A program made the translations under genes and the position numbers. DNA of 64,000 nt, taken from the NCBI GenBank assembly GCA_022829145.1, contig CM040758.1, forward strand, positions 17,182,128-17,246,127, in the 5' to 3' direction. This document shows positions 50,601 to 61,700 of this stretch, in pieces (the stretch's first letter is position 1; each line of letters starts with the position of its first letter). The DNA is from Albula goreensis. Lineage: Eukaryota; Chordata; Actinopteri; Albuliformes; Albulidae. Under the pieces are notes generated by a model. The model was not told the DNA's origin. It worked only from the letters and a program-made list of their open reading frames with translations, and did not search any database.

Positions 50601-51830
50601 CTACCTGTGTCTATTCTCATCTGCAGTGATTTGGCCTCCTCATTCAGGTTCATCTTCCTCAGGATGTGCACTGTGACTCTCCAAGCATGGTTTCTGCCAT
50701 AGCGCTTCAGCATCTTACGAACAGTACTGGTCCTGCTCTGGCCCTCTAGGTGACTCTTTGGAATGCTTTTGTACCCCTCCGGCAGTTCATTATTCAAATA
50801 GAAATGAAAGCGCTCCAGCTCATCTTCCCTAAGATCATCCAAACATTCCAGGAGCACAGTGTCAACACCCTGGAAAAGGGAATCAAAGTGACAGTTCAGT
50901 CCTAGCAGAGCTCCTTCTGCTAATGAGTCTCAGCTTTCATATCTATTAATATTAACCCATGCAGAAGTTCAATAAGATGCTGAAGAAAGGAATTGTTCAT
51001 TCAAGTAAGCAGAAGGTTTGGTTGAAAACAGGGAGCATATATAAAAAGAAATTAAATTCAACATAAGTGTTTTAATGCCTATCGCTTTGGTTTGTGCTTG
51101 GGAAATGTATCTTTCTCAAAGGTTTGACTTTATACAGAGTAATAATTTCACTTACAAAAGCATACATTATAGATGCTGTTGGATAACCAAGAGAACCACC
51201 TCAGACCAAATTCCTGGCCATACATAGACTAGTGTCCAGAAATTAGCAATATGTTATGGAAGTGACAAACCTGATGAACAGCCCCTCTCCTTATGTGAAA
51301 CTACATAGGAATAGACAACACTGCTACATCTGGTGATTGAGGTCAGTATTAAATACAGTATAATCAGTGATGAAACAGAATAATACGCACATGTGGCTGA
51401 ATCTGAGAAGGTGCAGATAAAAGATTCTGCAAAGAGAGTAAGAAAGAATCATTTAAAGTTGGGTAAATACTGTATTTTCAGTATGCAGCGGTGCACATAA
51501 CCTCTTTCCCACCTTGTTCCACAATTTGCACCACAAGGTGCCCAGAAGCACAGAATATTCCCGAAACAACAGATTATGTCAGTTAATTTCAGCTATGTAC
51601 AATACTAGGTAAGATTAAACCCAAACACATCACTTCCTATCTGTGATAGCTGAAATGCATCGTACTTGTTGGGTTTTAGAGCATCAGGTACAACAGAAAG
51701 CTGAGACTAATCCACATCCTGAATGGGTATTCCCTCAGCTCCGCCACTCTCTTTCATCATTCTGTGAGGCATGACATTTTGAAAGGGATCAGCTCACCTT
51801 TTTCTCCTCTCTGTCTTCATGATCTTCAGA
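45161..51830 (-). CDS. NLR receptor: PYD-FISNA-NACHT-LRR-B30.2 (left gene)
   Basis: Fish NLRs of this NLRC3-like class are cytosolic pattern-recognition/inflammasome-type receptors. Exons with matching phases: 51830-51798, 51426-51391, 50869-50605 ([34 protein letters not shown]), 49878-49714 (proline-rich linker), 49593-47802 (FISNA then NACHT), 47230-47054, 46756-46583, 46427-46254 (three LRR exons, e.g. [11 protein letters not shown]), 46092-46046 and 45696-45161 ([18 protein letters not shown], stop at 45161). In the 1,132 residues assembled here, Walker A GIAGIGKT is at about 264-271 and Walker B is LLIFDGLDE. All phases add up without a frameshift. The true start exon is not identified; the 51830 acceptor is uncertain because the AG used in the right copy is lost. 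Only three LRR units is short for the class. Confidence 0.93.
46123..46169. repeat. (GA)n microsatellite in NLR-left intron
   Basis: About 23 GA units, in the intron between the last LRR exon and the 47-nt exon. Confidence 0.97.
47541..47629. repeat. (GT)n microsatellite in NLR-left intron
   Basis: About 44 uninterrupted GT units between the NACHT exon and the first LRR exon. Cys-Val open frames across it are artefacts. Confidence 0.98.
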
Positions 51831-52480
51831 CTCAGAAGGGTTTGGCAGAGAGGGTGAAGATTGCAATATGTTTATATGTCCATTCCATATTCTACCTTTA
51901 CCCAAAGGGCTTCAAGCATGAACTAAGTCGTCAAACCAAGGGCTCTGTATCTGGTTCAGATTATATCAGTGACAGTAAAACCCTAATCATTATTTAAAAT
52001 ATTGGCAGCTCTTGGCATCTGTGTTTCATTTGTAATGCCTTAATGTCAGGGTTTACAAGTGTAGGTTCTTTTTACATAACACTGATTTTTGAAGAGAAGA
52101 TCTCTCTTATTTTACCACACACAATTTGGGGATGAGCACAATGAAGCCCATTGCTTCCCTTATTCAGCAGATTCACAGAGCATGTGTTACATTTGCAAAC
52201 GCTGTGCCCTCGTAGAAGAGACCGCAATGCTCTGCAGATAGGATGTTTCCAGCCAGGCAGCTCTCTGCAGTTTCAGCCCATATCTAAAGTTAAAGTGTTA
52301 CAGCTTTTTACATGGCTGAAGGTGCTTGTTAGATTTGCCCCTCACTCACCCTGTCCCTCTGGAACAGGCACCCACAGCACTTCATTCTTCTGCTTCTTCA
52401 ATGTCCCTACTGACAGCTGGAGCCCTCCTCATCCTCAAAACCTGAAGGGAACAGAGGTCACTGTTACCTCACCTTCCTTT
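48650..52480 (-). repeat. Left arm of large inverted duplication
   Basis: The reverse complement of this stretch matches about 58190-62550 in the same order: the region with CAGGCACCCACAGCA (52330-52480), the leader exons, the PYD exon and its upstream intron (50870-51120), the proline-rich exon, the following intron, and FISNA-NACHT. Identity is highest from about 49770 to 48660. Arm limits are estimates. Confidence 0.85.
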
Positions 52481-55400
52481 GTTGATTTTTCCGCATATTT
52501 TTTCTGGGGTACCCATGTGCAGATTTAACCTACGTATGGTTTGAAAGGTTCTAAAGATGAAATTGTGATGCCCTTTTGCTGCTCTAGTGGATGTGGCTGA
52601 TGTACAATAGGTGTACCCATACTGAAAGTAAAATCTATTGCCTGTTTTGATGGCTGGTGCAGTTGCTGTACTGGTATAGCCTGTCCAACCAAAACAGACA
52701 GTGGTTGGACATGCCTCCTTTGGCAGACAAAATAAACGTTCAAGTATCAAGTTCAAACAAGGTCCAGTCACATCTGCAATTAACAGATCTTAGACAGTGG
52801 GGTTAGAAAAGGCTGCTGTGCTCCCAAATTTTGGCCAATGGCTGTGTTCTAAAGTAGCAAAAAAAGTTGGTTGAGTTCTAATATATGGTGATAGTGAGAC
52901 TTAATGTGCAGAGCAACCGTTTTCTATGTTTTGTCCAAAAAGCATTGTATTTGGATTTTGCGTCATAAGAGTTCATTCTCATCTGAATATGAATGGAGGA
53001 TCTCATATATGGCTCCCAGATGTACAACACAGCACAGATGGGTTATAATATTCTCCTGAAGCACTTCAAGAAAAAGATTGCCCTTGGGATTATGATGAGT
53101 GAGATGGCTTTGAAACATGAGAATGATTTTCACTTTAATGTGTTATCCAAATTAACCCTATCATAATTTGGTGTTTGCTGTTCATGATCAGACATAATTA
53201 CCATTTTGCTATGGCCTTAAACCATTTATATCAAAAGATAAGTTAATTATGAAAAGGCCATCTTCAAACATCTGAATCATTTGCCAAAATCTCTGTACAG
53301 TATTCTGAAGAAATGGTTTTCACCTATTAGTATTTGGGTACTGAAATTTCAACCTCTGTGTTGGGGTATTTCCACCATATAACAGTTTCTAAACCACATG
53401 TACAATGCTATCAAAATCAATGTAAAATAGCATTTAAGCTAACAATCATGCAAAAAGTATTTTATTCCATAACTATATATGGTACACCATGCAATGGTGT
53501 CCACTTGCTTCAAAGGAGTAAATAAAAGACTGAAGCATCTTAATATATTTGCGTTTAATTAGTTTCTACTTTCTTCAGGCTGCTGCTGAACATAGGCTAA
53601 GCTCTGCTTATGGTGATGTTTTTTTGTTTGTGGTATGTAACAGAAATATGAAAGACCACAGAATAAATAAAAAAACAGGAACAGAAAATGAAAAAGTGAA
53701 AATTGCAATTACATAATTGACTACTTATTGCTTCTGAAAATTCTCATCCCTCTCCATGACGGTTCCTCACCAAGCCTTTCAGTTTTGTTAGTTCAGAAAA
53801 GGAGTGAACAACTTGGCTGAAGTGATCTATCATATAATGCATCACAAGATGTTCATTTGAAGCATTCGGAAGCATTTACTCAATAGCCCTCAAGTGAAAG
53901 TGAAATCAAATGATGTGCCAAAACGTTGGGTGTGCGTATCGGCGGTGAACAAAGTACTCAACTCTCTACTGGAGGAAAAGTAGAAATATCCTTGCTGAAT
54001 CAATACTTGAGTAAAATTAAAAGTACCTTGTTTAAATTTCCACTTGATTTAAACTGCAACAGTGCTTGCTTTTAAATTTACTTATGCATAAAAATTAAGA
54101 GGTGCCGTAATGTATTATAAATATCAGTACTTACACATTTAAATTAACAGAAACAGATTTTATAAGTAGTCACATAGCTTCCCTTCCTCTCAGACCGGAT
54201 GCTAAAACTGCTCCGTGCAGTACAACGCCCTCTCTGACATAAGCCATTTTGAAACCTTGTTGCATTTTGTTGAAAAATAACTTTATCTGAGGAATGTAAC
54301 TACAGGATTAACTGTGTTTTCCATGGCTGAGTGCTTGTTTTTCTAACTGGACAACATTTGAAAAAAGATGTCTGATACTAATATTTCCCACACACACTGT
54401 AGGGGTTTATGAGAGAAGTTTTAAGAAGCAGTTTATAGACTAAGCCTTGCTACTACTTTCCTTGTACTTACAGTAGGTCTCCTCTGTAACGCATTCTTCT
54501 GCTCAGCTCTCCTCTCCTCGTCTCTTCTCCACATTCCTCTCTACCACTCTCTACAGCTACCCTATTTTCCCTTTCCTGTTCTGTTTTGGAGCCCAGTTGA
54601 CTCCACCCACATCTATAGATAGGACGTTTTTGAAAAGGCTCATGTGAGCTGTACAGATGATTGGCTGGTTTTTGTGTGGATACCCAAAGTGTTTTGTGTG
54701 TACATGTCAGTGCTGCACTGGATGGTTGGTATTTTTGTGTGCATGATTTACACAAAGTAGTTTATAGATAATTGTTTTGTATATGCTCGTCTGTATGTGC
54801 TACACAAATTTGAGTGTGGTGTGTCGCACAAAGTGGCTTGGGTGTGTATGTCTTTGCGTTTGTTTGTGCTGCACAGAATGGTTGGTATGTTTGTGTGTGT
54901 GTATGTGGCTTACAAAGTGATGCACAGAATGGTTGATTTGTGTCTATGCACACACGTGTGTGTGTGTCCTTCACACTGTGGTTAATATGGGTGTGTGTCT
55001 GCATGCTGATAAGAGTTGATAAAAAGCTGTCTGCCTCAGAAAAAAAAACATTGCTTACATGTTATAATCAACTCAATGTCCAACTCAATATTCAGTTAAT
55101 GTGACATTTAGCAGCATAGCTTTTTTTGTGAGGTTGTAGATTAGGTCAATAACAAAGTACATGGCCATTTCAGGAAAAAAATCAATTTACTCTATTTGAG
55201 GGAGTCAGAAATACTGGGAAACTGCACTTCAAGAATTGTAGTTATAATACTGATAGCATTTGTAAGAAAGGTTAACAGAGATTATACTTTTTAAGAAAGG
55301 TCAAATGTGCTTAATGCGAACATAACAACAATGCCTAGTTTATTGCTGAGTCAGTCTTGACCCTCTGCATGGTGGCCTGGTTCAGACCCAAAAACTTCCT

Positions 55401-58189
55401 AAATGAAATATAAAGGTGGCTAATCAGGTCATTGAGCTCAGCAGACCTCTCTCAGTGGCGCCTGGGCCTGGCAGGTCTTGTGCAAACATGCTGTCCTGGA
55501 CAGCTCTGATCATTCCTCTGTGTGTGGAAATTCACACACTTCCCTCAGACTGAAGATTTAGCACTTCATGCAACAGACAGTAGTGCTCCCTCATCCCATG
55601 TGCAATAATATATGCATAATCTGTACAGGAGGACTCTGTTCCTCCTCCCTGTTACCCTGTGTGAATGCATGCAAAGCACCGAGTTCAAAGTCTGCTCCGG
55701 ATGAGGCAGGTTAGTCAGACTGCGGTGGTGCCAGGAGAGGCAGAGTGAGGAACAGGCCCCTTAGCTCCTCCCACTGGCTTGCTGCCAGCCTCCCTGTGTT
55801 CTCCCTCAGGCTAGGCAGCCTACAGAATATAGAACAGCAGCAACCTCACAGTGTTCTCTGAAGAGAACATTTCTGTGCTGTGATTGGTGTGGGGATCACC
55901 ACCATTGATGTGTCATGTGGACGACATGGACAGGTGTGGGAGCTGTGAAATCTGTGACCATCCCTGGGATGAGAGTCCAGTGTCTATCAAAATCCCAGTG
56001 GAGGAGAGGAAGGCACTTAACCTCCAATGTCCACTTCCCTAAACCACTGTTGTCAAACTGCTTGCAGCCCCTGTTCTCACTGCCTCCAAACCACCAGAGC
56101 AAAACCTGGTCATGAGACCCTAGTCCTGTCCTCTCAGGGCGTCAGCCATCTCACTGCCAGAGGGGTGGGCTGCCTCACCGGCTAAGGCTGGTGCCCCATC
56201 TGTGTTGTCCTGTCTGGAGGGCACTGTGGAAGCCCCCTTTTAGCTCACCATCACAGGCCTCCCAGAGGGCAACCAGAATTCAATCTTGGGGGTGGGGCTT
56301 GAAGACTTATTCTTTCGTTGTGTCAATTCTGTGTTGCCACCTCCTTCCAATAGTCTGAAATGCTGGGAAAATGTTGAGCAGGGAGAGGTGAAGGGAGGAG
56401 CATTGGGCTGTCTTACTGCTGCCTCCCTAGGCTGAGGGAGCCCACAGAAGCTTGAATAGCAGCATACCCATGCCTGTCATTGCACCACACTACCCATACA
56501 CAAGACACAAGAGTTCAATGTACACTACAGTAGGAGGAAGTCATACTGCTTAGGTAGACATTAGGGGTTTAAGAAAACAGGAGAATCCAGAGCGCTGAGA
56601 ACAGACTTCTGATTGAAATTTTATTTTAAAAAAGGCAACTTTGAACTGCAAAGAGACCAGTCCAGCTGGAAAAACAGGTGAGACTGGGTCTGGCAATCAT
56701 ACTGTGGAATATTTTTCCGTGCTCCAGCGAACAATCTTAACTTTATTTTAACTTTCTACAATACTTACCATTGCAGTACAATTACTGACATTATAGAGAA
56801 AGCTAATCGACCAGTTTTACTTCCTGGTCAGCTAGGTAAGCCATTGATCTTTAACTATGTCAAGAATTTCACACATCATATTTTTTTGCATGAGAGATTT
56901 ATTTTTATGAATACTTAATGGAAGAGTTTAGGCAATGCTCCAGTTTTGGTTTCAGTTCAATTGGCAAGCTATTTCTCCAAACAGTAGTGTAAGGACCTAG
57001 CCTATTTAAGCAGTAGTATCATGAACTAATTAGTTGAGATTTGAGATGTTGGTGATACATTTTGTCTGTTTCTAGTTATATTGTAACTGCAGCTGGACTT
57101 TATAGAAGTAATGGTTTGGTTTGGCAGTTTTTTGGTTTGGTGTTCTTTTTGGTACATTTGGCTAGTTTGTCTTGATCACTGACCTGGGTGTGGGATTTTT
57201 ACATTCTTGTACATACTCTTACATCTGACCTTTCCTTGCTGGCAAGTGCACTTCACACCCCTTAGTTCCTTTTAATGCAAAATAAGAGTGAGAATCTGTG
57301 AATGAAAGGTGGGTGAATATCCCCTTGAGGGGTGTACTATGAAGCTGGCTTACCATGTTAGCTGGCTAAACATGCTAAAGTTCAAATATCTTAAAGGATT
57401 TTCAAAGACAGACTGTCATTAACTGTAATTGTGTATTCTAAACACATTAAAAGGTTCATTAATGTAAAAAAATGTATTTCTAATATTTACTAAAGTTGGT
57501 CAGACAACCAGTGAACTCTCCTTGTAGTTTTCTATCCTGAATATCCAGATTAGATGGGGCAGGAGTGGTATGCTTTCAGTTTTCACTTGACAGGCGTGTA
57601 TTGTAGTGCCACCATGTGGCCAGTCAGCATCCTATATGCTTTCACATTATTACACTTCTCTGCGAATGCAGTGGATTTTCTTAAATGAAATCCACAGAAA
57701 ATGCAATAGGCCTATCCTTAAATGTCCATAATACTTTAAACCATGTAAATGTCCTTGGCAAAACCCTTCAGGGGTAGTTCTCATTAATGTGTTGTGTGCA
57801 GCCATTCATTTCTCCCTTATTTAACAAGGAAGCCCCACTGAGATTTACATGTCTTTAACGACAGACTTAGTCAAGAAGCAAGTAAACAAACATCCAGTTA
57901 CAGACAAAAGACAACATCAACTAAAGAATATTAAACATGTGTTTTATAAGCATATTGGATGAATTCATGTGAAAGGAACCTGTTATTTTTAAATTAGGAG
58001 GCTCATGCATTATTTACTACCTGGTATCAATGGCACATGCATAATTCTCCTCTAAACTGGGCTGGCTTTACTGTCATGAATTCAGTTTTAAAATATTTCA
58101 CAACCTGTTTTGAGTATTTAAATATTCCATCCCTCATATGACTACCCCAGAAAAAAGTTGGGGAAGCACCAAACAAGGCTTTTAGGGGC
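52481..58189. other. Unique core between the two divergent NLR genes
   Basis: About 5.7 kb between the duplication arms; promoters of both genes are expected at its two edges. No gene found. It holds an imperfect TG-rich tandem stretch at about 54740-55010 (CACAGAATGGTTGGTATGTT-like units) and otherwise unassigned sequence, including two similar segments near 55790-55830 and 56425-56460 (GCTAGGCAGCCTACAGAATA / GCTGAGGGAGCCCACAGAAG). Confidence 0.5.
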
Positions 58190-58758
58190 CCCCTAGTAGC
58201 ACCCCTTCACCAAAACAGAAGGAAACCTGTGTGTGATCTCTCCATTGTCAAATGTCTGTAGGTCACCTCTGATGTGGAGGAGAGGTAACAGTGGCCTTTA
58301 ACCTTTCAATTTTTGATGATGAGGAGGGCTCCAGCTGTCATTGGGGACATTGAAAAAGCAGAAGAATGACATGCTGTGGGTGCCTGTTGAGGGACAGGGT
58401 GAGTGAGGGACAAACCACACCAAGCAACCTCAGCCATGTAAAAAGCTATAACATTCTCAAATGTAATATCAGCTTAAAGTGCAGAGAACTGTCTGACTGG
58501 CAACATCCTGTTCCCATCCATGGTGCATTGCTGTCACACTAATGAACATGTCAATGTGTAGGTGTCTTCTCTTTAAATATCAGTATATTATTACATTAAT
58601 TTTACTCACTATAGTCACCAACCATTACTGAGGTCCTTTGAGGAAGCTGCAGGGTCATTGGCTTGACATTATCATAATGCATAAGGCTCTTTGGGGCCTT
58701 ACATACTGTCATATGAATTAAAAATATCAGCATACTGCAATCTCCTCCACCTTCTCAG

Positions 58759-61700
58759 TCAAACCTTTCGGATCCTGAAGATCATGAAGACAGAGAGGAG
58801 AAACAGGTGAGCTGATACTTTTTAAAATATCACGCACAGAATGAGAAAAGAGAGGGGCAGAGCTAAAAAGAGGGAATACCCATACAGGATGTGAATTACT
58901 CTTAGCTTTCACTTGTGCTTGTGTTTATACCCAACAAGTACAATGGATTTCAGCAATCAGAGACAGGACCATTTGGGTTTAATCTTTACTTGTATCTTAC
59001 GTAGCTGAATTTAACTGACATAATTTGTTGTTTTGGGAATATTCTGTGCTTTTGGTCACCTCGTGTTATATGTTTCAAATGGTGGAATAAGGTGGGAGGG
59101 AAGTTAGGTTCACAGCTGCATACTGAAAATATAGTATTTATCCAACTTTAAATGATTCTTTCTTACTCTCTTTGCAGAATCTTTTATCTGCACCTTCGCA
59201 GATTCAACCACAGGTGCGTATTATTCCGTTTCATCACTGTTATACTGTATTTATTAATGACTTCAGTCCCCTGAGGTAGTTTAAATCACCACTGTAGTCT
59301 GTCATTGTGCAGTTCCACATGCAGGGGAGGGGCTGGTCATCAGGTTTATCCGTTCCATGAGATATGGCTCATCTCTGGACACTGTGCAGTGTGTTACTTC
59401 TGGCCAGGGAATAGATCTGAGGAGGTCCTCTCTCAGTTTATTGAACAGTATCTATGATGTATCTTCTCCTGAGTGAAATTACTGCTTTGCATAAAGTCAA
59501 ATCTTTGACAAAGATTCCCAAGCACAAATCAAAGCGATAGGCATTAAAACACTCATTATGTTAAATTTAATTTCTTCTTATATATGCTCCCTGTTTTCAA
59601 CCAAACTTTCTGCTTTCTTGAATGAACAATTCCTTTCTTCAGCATCTTATTGAACTTCTGCATGGGTTAATATTAATAGATATGAAAGCTGAGACTCATT
59701 AGCAGAAGGAGCTCTGCTAGGACTGAACTGTCACTTTGATTCCCTTTTCCAGGGTGTTGACACTGTGCTCCTGGAATGTTTGGATAATCTTGGGGAAGAT
59801 GAGCTGGAGCGCTTTCATTTCTATTTGAATAATGAACTGCCGGAGGGGTACAAAAGCATTCCAAAGAGTCACCTAGAGGGCCGGAGCAGGACCAATACTG
59901 TTGATAAGATGCTGGAGCGCTATGGCAGAAAGCATGCTTGGAGAGTCACAGTGCACATCCTGAGGAAGATGAACCTGAATGAGCAGGCCGAGTCACTGCA
60001 GACGAGAATAGACACAGGTAACACTGTGCACCCAGTGCTCCAGACAGTTTTTAACCCACTTAAATGTCTTCTGAATTCAACAAATCTCCCGAGAACCTGT
60101 TCAGCTTCATGAACTGGATCATCATTTCTATGGGGAAAAACTCCCAAACCTTACAGCTCTTGCCTTTGTCTTGCATAATGGAGATTTCTGAATGTATTGG
60201 AGATTTTCTCACTGTATTTATTTTGGGTTTAGTTTGTATAGAAGTATGAGCTAATGGGCTTGCCCAATTTCATATTTAGACTCTCAGTCCCCCTCTTGCA
60301 CTCTCCTGAATTTACTCACTCACTCATTATTTGGAAAAACAAGGATATTCCACTGCTAAAGAGAGTGTTGTCTGTTTCAGGTGTGGCCAGAGAGGAGACA
60401 GATGGTCAGGGTGAGTCCATGTGTGTGTGGGACAGAGACACACTCAACCAGAATCCATACAGTCAGGTTTATTTTTGCCTATCTACTATTGATATTTGAC
60501 ATAAGCCTGAAAGATTGAATATTGAATACATACACACACACACACACACACACATGCTCACACATGTACATAAACACTCCAAAGTAACATACATAGGCGT
60601 AATTTATCAGAACGAACAAGGACGAAAACCATGTATTCTTTTTATAATCTGCAATTATTGTAATTATTAAACATGAAAACAAAAATTGTAATGTATTTCA
60701 AATAAACACCTCCTCAAGATCAAATGTAACCATCACTGCAAGCTGCAGAAAAGTCTGAAAGCACATGAGAGGACATTGTCAAACACAGAAGTCACATCAA
60801 GATTTTAGAGGACCAAAAACAGCATAACAGGTCAATGCTAATGAAGGGGATAGCTGGTATTGGCAAAACAGTCCCTGTGCAGAAGTTCATTCTGGAGAGG
60901 GTGGAAGGCAAAGCAAACAAAGGCATTGATTTGATATTTCCTCTCCCTTTCTGAATCCCTTTCTGAATCTGATGAAGGCCAAAGAGTTCAGTCTGCTGGA
61001 GCTCAATTTGCACTACCACCCTGAGCTAAAAGACTGTGTAAATCTATAGATCTCAACAACCATAATGTTGTGTTCATCTTTGATGGCCTTGATGAATGTC
61101 ACTTTCCCTTAGATTTTGATAACAATGAGCCATGGTATGAAGTAACACAGCCTCTATCTGTGGATGTGCTGCATGACCAACCTCATACACGGGAATCTGC
61201 TTCAGATCAGATCCCTTCTGAGTGTATCCACAGGGTAACAGAGGTTTGAGGGTTGGATGCCTCTCAGGAAAAGGAACGTTTCTCATGTTTTTACTGTCCA
61301 CTTCCTCTGCAGAGCTGCACAGGAGAGGTCGAGGGCCCTTACAGACCATCCCAGCCCCTGTAGGACCCCCTCCAGTGGTAACTACTGAGAAACAGACCCC
61401 CCCTTTCTCTGCAGGACTGACTCCAATGGTTACTATAGACAGACAGCTAAACCCTGAACCTATACTCAATGGTGCAGGTGAGCTAATTACTACATGTATC
61501 AAATGCATACGTGGATGGTTTAATATTGTACTGTATGTTCATAAATGTTTTTAATTGCTGCATCAGAAACTGAGTCATGCTTGTAAACTTATTTTAGATG
61601 AGGCTTTGAGAGCAGTACAGAGAAAGCTGAGAGCCAATCTGAAGACACGGTATGAGCGCATTTTTGAAGGAGTGGCCAAGCAGGGGCGGCCAGCCCTACT

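Noticed and set aside
52469-52771. 100-codon minus-strand frame in the NLR core
   Set aside because: No motif, splice signal or similarity that I could support; left as unassigned spacer.
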